Below the pieces are notes generated by a model, which had not been told where the DNA came from, searched no databases, and saw only the letters and a list, made by a program, of their open reading frames with translations. Shown piece after piece: positions 48,345 to 60,360 of a stretch of DNA of 64,000 nt. Position numbers and translations under genes: made by a program. The stretch is from Hemileia vastatrix (taxonomy: Eukaryota > Basidiomycota > Pucciniomycetes > Pucciniales > Zaghouaniaceae): assembly GCA_030280995.1 (NCBI GenBank), contig JASXTE010000001.1, positions 29,420,606 to 29,484,605 of the forward strand, read 5' to 3'. The first letter of the stretch is position 1. Every line of letters starts with the position of its first letter.

Positions 48345-48917
48345 AGTTAATGTAATAGTCCGCTAAAAGTATTATTAAGTATATGTGGGTTATTAAAAGG
48401 GGTAGTGAGCATGGACGGGATTGTTAGTGGAGGATTAAAGGGTCAACGGATGTTAGTGAGGAGGGTCCAGGTGTAACAGGTGTAATTTTGGTGGTCTGTG
48501 GTGTGCAGAATGATGGATGGTTATGAGGTCAATGCAAGGAAGAGTAATGGATATAAAAGGGGTTGTATTGTGGTTTGATATTTCTTTAGATTTAAATTAT
48601 AAAATGTATATATAGTTAATAGTGGTAAAGATTCAGTTTAAATCATTATTATTGTATCTTTCCTTATTTTTCTCAGTAATCATTTCTAAATCTTAAATCT
48701 TTGATTATTGAGTTTCCAAACCTTTGTGAGATCTTAAGAATATTAATATTACCTTTAAATTATATTAGAATTCTTATTGAACATATCTCAAAACAGTAGC
48801 TCTTCCTTTGAGTCATCTTCAAATCACTTCCTCGAAAATTTCCTCTGTGCTTCAAAGAAGTTTATAAACTACTCTCCTCATCTCACTTCCAGGAACACCC
48901 TTGACCTTGTGCGTAGG
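48345..48917 (+). repeat. Probable 5' LTR of element C
   Basis: The start is approximate. A GC-richer U3-like stretch is followed by a TATA box ATATAAAAGGGG at 48551. Transcription would start shortly after. The end is set by the primer-binding site TGGTCCGGTGAAAG at 48918. The left border and any target duplication are not clear. Confidence 0.6.
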
Positions 48918-48933
48918 TGGTCCGGTGAAAGTA
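48918..48933 (+). other. Primer-binding site of element C
   Basis: TGGTCCGGTGAAAG, TGG-starting and placed between the LTR and gag. It differs from the sites of A and B, so a different tRNA primer is likely. Confidence 0.55.
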
Positions 48934-49005
48934 TAATTTAATTCTCTGTAGCTCTCATTCTTTGGCACTACTACGTCTTTTTTTCAGGTGTTTTAAATTC
49001 TTTAA

Positions 49006-52000
49006 ATGGCACCTGTTCAACACACTCCTCCTACGGGCGCTACTACTAGGGCTCACACCAGAGGCAGGCCAACAGCCACACATTCTGTTTCTTGCACTCA
49101 CTCCCTGGAACCTCTCAACCTTAGGGAATGGGAACAATCAGTCCAATTTGTAGAAGACATCCCCCAGGATTTTGATGATTTTAGCAAGGAAGAAGAAGGA
49201 GAGTATATGATGCATGAGGCAAAATCTGCCCCTGCTACTCACCCTTCTGGTCAACCTTTAAAACCTGGACCATCTAATTCTCTGAAAGACTTCATGAGAC
49301 TTTTCATGAAAACCTTTTCCAATTCAACGTCTTTGGAGGGATCTAAATTCAAAACTCCTTCCATGAAATCTCCTGATAAATTTGATGGAGAATACCCAGA
49401 CAGATTGCACCCCTTCTTGAAAACCTGAAAGCTCCTGTTCCATAACAATCCTCAAACCTTCAATAACAACCAATCAAAGGTTGTTTACACTTCTTCATTC
49501 CTAGCTGGAAAATAAGAAAGGTGGTTCAAACCTTATCTTCTGATGCTCTATTCAACTGAAGCCCAGTTACTCATTAATATCTGGGAGAAGTTCGAAGACC
49601 AACTCTTTACGTTGTTCGGTGATCCTAATGAAACTGACAATGCGGAAATTGAACTTGATTTTCTTTGCATGAGTGATAATGTTAAAGCCTCTGAATATAT
49701 CTCGAACTTCAGAGCACTTCAAACTCGAGTAGGTTGGAATGATTCTACCCTCAAGTATAATTTCAAAAAGGGACGTCCTTCAAGGATTCGGGATCAATTA
49801 AATCTTCATAGTCAGAAGATGACTACTTTAATGGATTTAATGGATCAAACCCTTGAACTCGACAGCATTTACCAAGGACAACCACAACATCTTCAATACG
49901 CCAACAAATCTCAAGGCCTAAATTTTAAATCGGGACCTTCTTCACACCCACGGACAACTCAATCCTCCTTGACTCAATCCAAACCCAATAAGGGAAAGGA
50001 CAAACCTTGACCAAAAGGCTCCACCCCAGGCAATATCAGTAAGGTACTGGATCCAAAAGGAGAACTTAAAGAAGCTGAGAGGAAGAGACGAGCAGATAAT
50101 GGGCTATCTATGTATTGTGGGGGTAAGCACAAGCTAGATTATTGTGTAAAGTTGAAGGAAAGAAAAGGTACTAGTTGAAGGTCAAAAAACTAGTAGATAG
50201 TTTACTTGTGTGCAAAGCAAACTATCTTATCTCTCCCAGTGCACAGAACCTCTATGTCTTAAGGACTGGAGTTGCCTTAAACCACTTGAGATTCATTCTT
50301 TTCAAGGAGAATACTTTCTTCAGTTGTCTTATAGAGTCTGGAGCTTCAATTTATTTTGTCAGTTTATCTTTTTCCGAGAAGTTAAAGCTGACATTCACAG
50401 ATATCAATTGAACTCCAATTTATTTGGTGGAATCAGAGGAACCCAAATATTGGGTAAGTAAGAAAGTTTTACGGGTTTTCAACTTTCAGAATTTTCCCCC
50501 CTTCGAGTGGGAATTATCAGTCTGGGACACCCCAAGAATGGACGATACCATCCTTGGCCATGACTTTTTAATGCATTGGAATCCTGAAATTGATTGGTTA
50601 CGGGGATTGATCACCCCACGCACTAAGTATATTTCTAATTCTTCAATGCAGGTCAATAGGGAGTTAAACAACCTGCCTGAAAATGTCCTGCTAGAGGAAA
50701 AATTTCTGCCAGATGACTTGCAAGCATCTGATCTTTCTCTAAATGAGAAATTGGCTAACCCTTCTAGCTCGATCACTTCACTCAAAGAGGATTTAAATTT
50801 CCGCAAAGTAGTCAAATTATGCTCTCTCAATTCTGGTCTTCCCTCAACAGACTCTCTTGAAGATGATGAGGACAACCAAATTAACGTTAAAGCCATTAAA
50901 TCAACTCTACAAGAAATATATCACAATTTACTTGATGTTTTCTCAATCCAAAAGGCCGATAAGTTACCACCTCAATGACCCTACGACTATCAAATAGAGC
51001 TAATAGATCCAGTACCTCCGGCAGGTCCTGTCTATTCTTTATCAAAGGATGAATCTCAAGTTCTTCAAGACTACATTGCAGAGAATGTAGCCAAATTTTT
51101 CATCAGAGCCAGTAAATCTCCAACCGGCTCCCCTGTTTTTTTTGTAAAGAAAAAAAATGTTAGCCTTAGGTTGTGTGTTAACTATATAAAGCTCAACACA
51201 GTCACAAAGAAGAATGCATATCCCATTCCTCCTATGTCATTGCTTCTTGCCCTTTTTAATGGTGCTAATTTCTTTTCTAAAATTGATCTTAGAGGCACTT
51301 ATAATCTTATTTGCATTGCAGAAGGTCATGAACCACTGACTGCAATGTGCACTAGATTTGGTAGTTTTGAATATTTAGTCATGCCTTTTGGATTATGTAA
51401 AGCACCAACTACTTTTCATACTTTTGTTAATGACATCTTTCAAGATGTTGTTGAACAATTTGTTTTTGTCTACTTAGAAAATATTTTAATTTTCTCAAAG
51501 ACACTAGATGAACATATTCATCATGTTTGACTGGTTTTAAGTTGCCTTCGAGATAACGGTCTCTACGCCAAGCACAATAAATGTGAATTCAATCTTAAAT
51601 CTATTAATTTTTTGGGTTTTATGTTGTCCACTGATGGTTTATTCATGGAAAACAAAAAGGTCCAAAAAGTCCTGAAATGGCCTGAGCCCAAAACCACTAA
51701 ATCCGTCCAAAGATTTTTGGGTTTTGCCAATTTCTATAGAAGATTTATTAAAAATTACTCTTAAACTATTTCCAATCTTTTTTCTCTTCTTAGTAAAGAT
51801 ATTCCTTTTGTTTTTACTTCTACAGCACGAAAGGAATTTGAAGCATTGAAGACTGCGTTCACCACAGCTCCAATCCTTTGACATATTGATCCTTCTGCTT
51901 TGACAATAGTTGAGACAGATGCTAGCAATTATGCTATAGCAGGGTTAATTTCTCAATTCAATCCTGAAACAAAATTGTTTCATCCTGTTTCTTTTGAGTC

Positions 52001-53849
52001 ATGCAAACTCATTGCGGCAGAATTAAATTATGAAATTCATGACAAAGAGCTTTTAGCTATTATTCATTGTCTTAAAAAATGGCACTCTTTTCTTCTCAGA
52101 CTAGATAGTCCTTTTCAAATCCTCACTGAACATAATTCTTTGAAATACTTTATGTCTTCCAAAGTTTTAACAAGGCATCAAGCCAGGTGGGCTGAATTTC
52201 TGTCTGAATTTCCTTTTTCTATTTCCTATCTCCCAGGTAAGAACTGTATTGTGCCAGATATCCTGTCACGTCAGGAAGAAATTTACCCACAGCGGAGGGA
52301 CACATTTGCTTACAAGAACCCAGAAAATTTGAAATCAATCTTCAATGAATCAATGTTAACAACTCATCAACTTAATTTGATGACAATTCAATCTTTTCAA
52401 AATCCACTATCCAACATCCTCAAAGCTCAGTCAAAGGACAATTCTTGTTTAGGGATAAAAGACAAATTACTCTAAAAGAAAGGGGCCAAAAGATTTAGTA
52501 TTGAATCAGGTCTATTAGTTTTTGAAGGTAGAGTAGTCATACCCAAAAATAATGAAATAAAATTATGGATTTTCAATAGTTGACATGATTCTCCATTAGC
52601 TGGTCATTTTGGGGTTGATAAAAACTACCAGTTAATAGCTAGGGATTTCTTCTGGCCAGGAATGACCAGAGAATTCAAGGCCTATATAAGATCTTGTTAC
52701 AAATATAATAGGAATAAGGCTCCCCGTCACCAGAAGCATGGGTTGCTTCAACAACTTCCTATTCCCTCTAAACCTTTGGAATCTTTATCGATGGATTTTA
52801 TTTCTCAACTTCCTCTTTCTAATAATTTTGATGCTATATTAGTAATAGTAGATAGATCTTCAAAGATTTCTATTTTCATTAAAACCACTACTACTGCTAC
52901 AGCAGAAGATTTGTCATAATTGTTTCAAGAATATGTATTTTCCAAACATGGCTTACCTAATGATATTATTTCAGATAGAGGCTCATTGTTTGTATCCACA
53001 TTCTGGACTCAATTGTGTTGAAAACTCAATATCACGAAGAATCTCTCCACGGCCTATCATCCTGAAACCTATGGGCAAGCAGAAAGGGTCAACCAAATCC
53101 TTGAACAATAACTTTGAATGTATGTCAGTTATCAACAAGACAATTGGACCACATGGTCACAATTGGCCAAATTTGCTTATAATAACTCGACTCATTCTTT
53201 GACATGAAAATCTCCTTTGGAAACTGTTTATGGAAGACATCCTTGATTCAACTCAATCCATGTAGGAACTAGTCATCCTGCGGAACATTATCTTTGAACC
53301 ATATCACGACTCCAAGAAGAACTTAAAACAAACTTGGAATTAGTGATTCAAAGGGACAAGGAACAGGCCGACAAACATCAACAATCTTCTCCTTCCTTTA
53401 AACCAGATGACAAAGTATGGCTCAACACACAAAACATTTGAACAACTCAACCATCAAAGAAACTGGCCGAAAAACACTTGGGACTATTCAAAATCAACTC
53501 CAAAGTCTCTAAAACTGCATTTTGACTCAAGATACCTCCTCAATGTCAGGCTATTCACCCTGTTTTTCATGTATCTCTCCTGGAACTGACTCGAGAAACA
53601 TACCCGGGAAGGAACCAACCTCCTCCCGAACCAGTCGAAGTAGAAGACCATCTAGAGTGGGAAGTAAGCGGTATCCTTGATTCAACAATGCACAAGGGGA
53701 AACTTCAATACCTTGTGTAATGGGAAGGCTTCCTCGATGACTCAGGCAAAACATCCTGGGAACCAGCCATCAATGTTTCTAATGCCCCTGAACTCCTCAA
53801 ATCTTTTCATCTTAAACATCTTAAACATCCTTTAAAACCAAAACCTTAG
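49006..53849 (+). pseudogene. gag-pol: Gag-Pol of element C, heavily broken
   Basis: Gag starts MAPVQHTPPTGATTRAHTRG at 49006 and is interrupted at 49426-49428 and again before 49543. The Gag core FKKGRPSRIRDQL is near 49770. The knuckle near 50110 reads MYCGGKHKLDYC, with the usual first Cys replaced. Pol is in another frame. Protease has LIESGA instead of LIDSGA. RT has LCVNY and YLEN where CVDY and YLDD are usual. RNase H keeps TDAS but has LTEH for LTDH. Integrase keeps SMDF, IISDRG and AERVNQ, with several stops between. The chromodomain-like end is YLV-stop-WEGF. At least a dozen stops and frameshifts are present, so it makes no protein. Confidence 0.85.
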
Positions 53850-54856
53850 AACTATCTTTTATTTTTCTCTTCTCTTCTCTTTTTCTTTTCTTTCTCTTTT
53901 CTTTCTTTTTTTTAAAATTCTAAAAACTTCTTTACTTCTAAAAAATCCTTACTCTGTTTTCTCTTTTCTTCTTTCTTCTTTTCAAAAGCTTTTTTAACCT
54001 TCTTTAAAAATAAATAAATAAACTAATTAAATAAAATAAAATAAAATAAAATAAAATAAACTAAACTAAAATTAAATTAAATTAAATAAATTAAATAAAA
54101 TAAAATAATAAAAAAATAAAGTCTTAAAAAATTCATTAAAATAAAATCTTAAAAAATCATAATTCCTTTAATCTTCTTTCTTTTTCTCCTTTCAAACTTT
54201 TCTTTTTTTCCCTTATTTCTTTTTCTTTGAACTATTAAAATTTTTCACCAACTCAAAACAAAAATCTTTCTCAAACTTAACTTCAACCTTTAAATCTCTC
54301 TTTTAAAATTATTCGAACAAATTACTACTTTCTTTCAAAACCTTTTTTTTAAAAACTATTTTTCTTCTTTCTTTTTCAGATAACCAAAACTCCTCAAAAA
54401 CTTCAATAAATAAACTTTCACCAATAACAAATTTTTTTCTCATTAAATTTTCATTTCAAACAAAATTTTTTCAATCAACTATTTTTTTTTCTTACTTAAA
54501 TTTTTCTTTTCAAAACTTAAACTGAAATTTCCTAAGTTAAACATTCTTTCTTTCCTTCTTTCATTAAAATTTTCTTCTTTCAAAATTTAAAACAAAATTT
54601 TATTCAAATCTTTTCTTTTTTCCTTTTTTCCTTTTTCTTTCTCAAAATCTTATAAAATATATATCAAAATTTCAATAAACAACAAAATAAAATAAATAAA
54701 TAAATACACAGATTGCTTTCTACTTTTCTTCCTTCCCTCTTTCTTTCTTTCTCTTTTTTCTCTTTCCATTTCAAATTTTCTCCTGTAGTTTCTCCTGAAC
54801 CAATTTCTTCATTTTTTCCAAAACCACCCTCATTCCCTTCCTGCATTTCTCAAATA
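53850..54856. repeat. Pyrimidine-rich tract after element C
   Basis: About 1 kb rich in C/T on the + strand, with an AAATAAAAT-type repeat at 54010-54120. It lies between the end of pol and the CACTA-like terminus and is probably the 3' untranslated part of element C. No gene. Confidence 0.7.
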
Positions 54857-54896
54857 CACCACAGAAAATTTGGGGGGGTATTGCTAGCAATACCCC
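54857..54896 (+). repeat. CACTA-like left terminus, copy 2
   Basis: Starts CACCACAGAAAATTTG, then seven G, then a 22-bp perfect palindrome (54875-54896) centred on CTAG with inner part GTATTGCTAGCAATAC. Compared with copy 1, two arm positions differ and both partners changed together. The start resembles the CACTACAAGAAAA ends of plant CACTA elements. Confidence 0.65.
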
Positions 54897-55751
54897 TCAT
54901 TTAAAAATGTTGGGAAGTGGTTGGAAAGCTGTTGGAAGGCTGTTGGGAGTTCATTGTGAAACCAGATTTAAATTAATTGGACAAAGATTTGGTAATCAGT
55001 TAGACCTAGGTTCAACCAAACTCAATCACAGGTTTCTTGGAGCTTGGTGATTACTTTGATTTTGAGCTGAGCACAGATTGAGCAAAGCTTGAACATATCA
55101 CTTAACATATCATAATATTCACTTTCCCATCTTGTGGAAAGCAAAATTTGATATTCGTTCTAAGAATATCTACATATATTTTCTTGCCAAGTTGGTAACA
55201 GAAGGTTAAACTGTAGTATCTCAATTATTACACTAGACTACATAGATATTTGATAAAACATACAATTCAAATCAATTTTAATATTATTGATATCACCATA
55301 AGTGTCTTTCCAAAGACTTACAAAAAGTATGTTAGTATCAAGATATCGTTCTAGGTAGTAGTTTCAATTTGGATTTTGAACTGACATCTAAAGCATTTTA
55401 CTATTAGACAGAAACATAAATAAGTGTAATAAGAGTGAAATTATTCTATTTTGTGATTATAATGTAACAATAATGCACATTTTTATTGAGAAAATTTTTC
55501 TTCCTCCACAAACCAAAATTTACTCTATAGGCTCAAGATTTATTTTTAAGACATATTATTCATTTCAGTTATCATTGATTTACTTCCAATATTTATTAAA
55601 AAGATAATAATAATACATGTGAAAGAATTATGAGCTTAGCATAGCATATGCTAAAAAGTTATTTTGTTGTTTTATTCAAAACTGATTCTTCATTTTTTGC
55701 TTCAATTCATCTTTTAACAACCACTATCTTCAGATACTATTCTTACTTAAT
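54897..55751 (+). promoter_or_regulatory. Leader of copy 2 upstream of the SNF2 gene
   Basis: About 0.85 kb, AT-rich, with blocks shared with 2913-3774 such as GTTGGGAAGT and a 'cacttaacatatcataatattca'-like segment. No gene. Probably contains the SNF2 promoter. Confidence 0.4.
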
Positions 55752-58180
55752 ATGTCAAGTCTCAGATGTGTTGGACAGTTCTCAATAACAATCGATCAAA
55801 TTTATATGAATGTAATTTCAAGATTTCAAAACTCACCGACCCCCACGATTTTACAGCGAGGCCATTCGAATGTTCATATTTTTGGACTATTTGAAGAAAG
55901 AAAACCAACCCTTGTTGGTAATCTTTCTCAAGTGCAGAGTCAGCACATTGGACCACTATTGGGTGACATTGGCTCTGGATCTCACCATTTAAACCAAAGA
56001 AGTGCCTTGAATCCTATGAAGCCTTTCTATTTTCATGCTTACTTGGTTCCAGTTTTTGGTAATCAGTATCAACTTTGGGGATGCCTCTTTTCTTCAAGTA
56101 CACTAATCAGTCTTGCTAAAGAAGCATTTTCTTCTGCACAAATCGATTTATGTCCAATCCTGAACTACGACTCCACTATCTTTTTTAATATCCCGCATGT
56201 AATTTTTGAAGGCTCTTTCCAAATATCTCAGAGTACTCAAGATTGGAAAGCTGATCAACTTATCCGAGGAATCAAAACAGTTCTCAAAACACATCAACTT
56301 CAAGCAATAAATTTTATGATTGACAATGAATGAATGTTAAAGGAAAAGTTGGATATCATGTGGAGGCACCAGGACAACCATTGGCTTAGAACTGGATTTG
56401 ATGACTATAAAGATCAGTTTCCTAACAATCAATTGCCGCCTGAAGGAAACGGGTCAATACTTGCTGATGATATGGGTTTGGGAAAGACACTTTCAACTCT
56501 TTCTCTTATAAGTGCAACTCAAGGTGAAGCAAGACAATTCCAGGTATCAGAAAATCAAGAAGGTATTAATCGGAGTTCAGCCACACTGATTATATGCCCC
56601 CTGGCAACACTATCGAATTGGATCAATGAAATAAGTGTGCACTTTGAAGATAATGCACTTCCTTTCAAGGTTCTTTATGGGAAGGATTGTCAAAATACTA
56701 ATGTCAATGAGCTACAGGACACTGCTATTGTTTTAACGACCTATGAAATAGCTAGCCCAACGATGTCAAAAAATCAAAGCCAAAAAAAGATACCGGTGAC
56801 TCAAATGCTCTTTTGGTATAGAGTTGTTTTAGATGAAGCTCAGTTAGTGCCCATTTCTATATCTAAAACTTAAAACTTAATTTTTATTATCAATTTTTAT
56901 AAATATTCTTTTAGTTACATTAAAAATCCTTACTCGCAGAGGGCTCAAACAATATTTGACTTGGAATCCCAACACCGACTATGCTTGACTGGAACTCCAC
57001 TTCAGAACAGGCCCACTGACCTTCAAAGTCTCATATTTTTTCTTAGAATCGAAAAGTGGCAAGAAGACTGGTTATGGAAGAATTTCCTTTTTCCAGGTTT
57101 GCAAAAAGGAAAGGCTAATTCTATTAAATCAATCAATCACTTAATGAAAGTCATAAGCCTACGTAGAACAAAGGATGCAATTTTGTCTCTTCCAAAAAAG
57201 ATTCAAAGGGGGATATCGGTTCAATTAGCAGATCCATGGAGGTCTAAACTTGATGTGCTTCAAGAAGGATTCACTGAGCGATATGGGCCCTCCAGAAGCA
57301 CTGACTTCCCTTGGGACTCATCTGAGTTTCTAAGAGAGCTGATGATTTTAAGAAAATTCTGCAACCATCCAATCTACAAAAATCTGGATGAAACTCCAAC
57401 TTTTGATTTCACCTGGCAGCATTCCGCAAAGATTTGTCATCTTATAGGCCACTTAAAAAACTTTTTGTCTGGTGAAAGGGATATAAATTTTCCAAAAGCT
57501 GTTATATTCTCCAACTTTGCAGACTTTTTGCAGATGTAAGTGATTCTATAATGAATTTTTTTACAAAATTGTGTTGGCTTATTAAAAACAATTTTCTAAT
57601 ATTTCAAAATAGAATAAAAATGGCTTTAGATGACCACAATATTAGGTATACCCAGCTTACGGGTGAACTCAGCCGGACAAAGCGAGACAAAAATATGCAT
57701 GAATTCCATTTTAATAAAAATTGCCAAGTTTTGGTTGGAACGATTCAGGCTGCAGGAGTGGGTATAGATCTCAGGTGTGCTCAAAATGTATATATAATGG
57801 TGAGCTCAATGTCTTTTATTTCATATTAAGAACAAAAATATTAAATTTTTTATATGTTCAATGTTGAAATAGGAGCCAAATTGGAATCCAGCAGTTGAGC
57901 AACAGGCTGTTGATCGGCTGTATAGAATGGGGCAGCAAAATGAAGTAAATGTTTTGAATTACTTTGTACAAGGAAGTATAGAATTCAGCATGTATAAGAT
58001 TCAAAGGAAAAAAATGGAGCTAACAATGTAAGCCAAATTTCATTTCTATAAATTTTAATGATAATAGTAATCATTAAAATTATGTTTTTGTTTTCAAGGC
58101 TAAGTGTCCCAAACAGTGGAAATGAGGAGTATGAGTGTGCAAACCTATTATTAAGGGAGTTTGTCAATCACTCACATTAG
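55752..58180 (+). pseudogene. SNF2-family ATPase (Rad5/Rad16-like), copy 2, one stop
   Basis: Exons 55752-56842, 56915-57535, 57613-57799, 57873-58027, 58099-58180; every junction is GT-AG and keeps the frame. An N-terminal part of about 190 residues is specific to this element. Then come ADDMGLGKT (motif I, near 56464), ICPLATLSNW (Ia), a DEAH box formed across the first intron and followed by YIKNPYSQRA, LTGTPLQNR (III), VGTIQAAGVGIDL (V) and QAVDRLYRMGQQ (VI). This gives a full set of SNF2 motifs and no RING domain. The only break is a TGA at 56331-56333 in exon 1, between the N-terminal part and the ATPase core. The gene overlaps the convergent gene by 17 bp. A role in opening chromatin for transposition is inference. 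Confidence 0.85.
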
Positions 58181-59285
58181 AGGAACAAAGAATTTCAAGG
58201 AGAGCAGGTAAATTTATGGGATTTTGAGGATTTAAAAGTCTGAGTTGTTGAGGATTTAGAGATGCAAGATATAAGGGAGAATAACAGTCATTCGGCAAAC
58301 CCCGGGGGACATGAGAAGGATTAAGGTTAGGGGATAATGTTGAAACCAAACTGATTCTTTTGTACAAGGCCAAGTCCTTTAGCACACTGCCAGAGTAGGT
58401 TGAATTATCTCGAATATCAAAGTGTTGTTGGTCAAGATATTGTGCAACTTTAGAAAAATCTTCAGACCTCCATTGCATTAAGATACGTCTTAACGATCCA
58501 TCATTATCAATTTCGGTGTCTGAACAACATTTGATGTTTGTGAAAAAGTTGTGATAAGTTTCACAATGTGGAAGTTGTTTAAGAAGTTTAGTTCGGTTAA
58601 CTGAATTCTAAGAATCTTTGTTATTTGAAATAAAGGTCATAAATAAAAACGGTTGAAAAAAAAGGGATTTTCATACTTTTTTTTTTATTCTATATTTATG
58701 CTTTCTCACTTTGATTATTTCTTGAGAGCTATGAGAATCCTTCCCAAGTCTTAATCTATCAGCATGACCTAAAAACCAACGGTGAAGAACTCCTATTTGA
58801 TTTGAGAAGCTAATTTGAGTTGAGTCAATTGGATATGCAATCAAATTATTGGTTTTTAAGGCATTGTCCCAGTGTTTAATGAGAATATTTGCCAAGACCT
58901 GGTTCCATTTGTCAAACCAATCTAGGTTCCAAGCGAAAGTTGATCCTGGGAAACCACACATGCGAAGGTGCTCAATAAAAGATTCACGGAAAATTGGTGG
59001 AAACTTTTCTGAAACCGCTGAATTTGATTCTGGATGAGGTAGTTCAAAGGCAATGTTGCAAGAATTCATGTCGAATGATGAAAATCTGTCTAATTGCTCT
59101 TCAGTAGGGTTTTGTTTCCATCCATTTGATTCTGGTGACATATCCAAAAGTGAACGACAAAAATTGTGTATAGATCTACAAAAGTGAGAATTGAATGGAG
59201 GCAAAGTCTCATTAAAAATTCTATTAAGTGTTCTTGTGTTTGTGGGCAGGTTTCCATGAGGAAAGTAAGAGCTACTAGGGTTCAT
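58164..59285 (-). CDS. Conserved element protein of unknown function, copy 2
   Basis: Exons 59285-58677 and 58607-58164, intron GTATGA...TTCTTAG, phase 0, about 350 residues, no stop. Start MNPSSSYFPHGN. Conserved between copies: FNETLP, HNFCRSLL, NPTEEQLDRFSSF, TFAWNLDWFDKWNQVLA, IKHWD, HRWFLGHADRLRLGKDS, CCSDTEID, VPRGLPNDCYS. Exon 1 ends in a Lys/Arg-rich stretch (RKHKYRIKKK). I recognise no domain. Conservation of order and sequence in both copies suggests that it serves the element. It ends inside the last exon of the SNF2 gene on the other strand, and its start is divergent from the transposase gene. Confidence 0.75.
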
Positions 59286-60360
59286 AAATAATTAGATTAA
59301 GAAAGTGTTCAATTAAATTAAACAAAGAGGAAGGATAAATTGTTGAGCTCCAAAACTTTATGATCAAAGTTGATTTAAGGAGAAATATCACAAAAATTAA
59401 GAATAAGAAATATTTCGACTTTATGGAATTATAATATGCATAAATTATATTTTTATATGCAACTTGAACTCAAAAGGAATGGTATAAAATAAAGAGAATG
59501 ATTATGTGATAAAAGCAGACTCATTTAAGAAATGGATTTTTTTTTCTTTTCAAAAAATTCTTCCACAAAAATAATTTGTTAAATGTGAGGCTATGTTCAT
59601 TTTTTGATTACCAAAAAATTATTTTTGGTCCAATATGATAGTAATACATATTCTTTTGAGTAATTTTTTTCAACCTGAATAAATAGACTAGAGTGTCACT
59701 TCATCGCATTTATGTATGAAAAGTTATACAAGGTTTCAGCTTTTATGTAATTCTTTAAGGTTTACACTTTTGTAGCATCTATTATTTGAGTATTTTTGAT
59801 TTTTTCTTTATAGAAAATTCTACCTAGTACAGACCAATTTTCAAGTTGAAAGAAATATGTTTGTGATTGTTTTTTACAAAATATTAAACTTATTTTTGGG
59901 TTTAACTTTGATTTTTGGGGTAATTTTTTAAATAATTATGTTAAAAATATGGATTACTTTTCTTATAGTCCATAACTAAGTATTTTTATCAAAATCAAAT
60001 AATTATAGGGTAGTTAGATATAACTCAGAAGGAATTTGATAGAAAAATAATTAAGATGCTTGTGCGTACAACAGAATTTTTTCTATGATAGAAAATATTC
60101 TGATAAACATGCATGCATTGTTGTACAAATGCAGAGAGTATACAGAATACAAATAAAGTAGACTGCATAACTTTAAATTAATATATAATTTATCCGATTA
60201 AAAATTAAACATTTAAACTTAAATAATTTCAACACATATTCCATCATATTCTTTTGATAAAAAAATGTAGCTTATATTAGCTAGTGCCTTTCAAAAAAAG
60301 GAATACCTTCAATCGGTAACTTCGAATAGCTAACTTATTCCTACAATTATCACAATTACA
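59286..60360. promoter_or_regulatory. Divergent intergenic region, copy 2
   Basis: About 1.1 kb, AT-rich, no gene, same place and size as 7368-8443. Presumed promoters of the unknown gene (-) and the transposase (+). Confidence 0.4.

Larger units (their letters stand above)
48345..54856 (+). mobile_element. Decayed Ty3 retrotransposon C
   Basis: Order: LTR-like promoter region, primer-binding site, gag, protease, RT, RNase H, integrase, chromodomain, then a long pyrimidine tract. No second LTR is seen: CACTA-like copy 2 starts at 54857, which suggests that the transposon inserted into or next to the 3' end. It is a different lineage from A and B (opposite strand, separate gag type). Many stops and lost catalytic residues show that it is old. 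Confidence 0.8.

Noticed and set aside
48955..49153. Short frames on both strands over the gag start of element C
   Set aside because: Other-frame shadows of the real gag start at 49006.
54857..54896. G-run plus palindrome read as polypurine tract and 3' LTR start of Ty3 element C
   Set aside because: The same arrangement stands at 2876-2912 with no Ty3 element next to it and is followed in both places by the SNF2 gene leader; the 5' LTR region of C does not contain the sequence.
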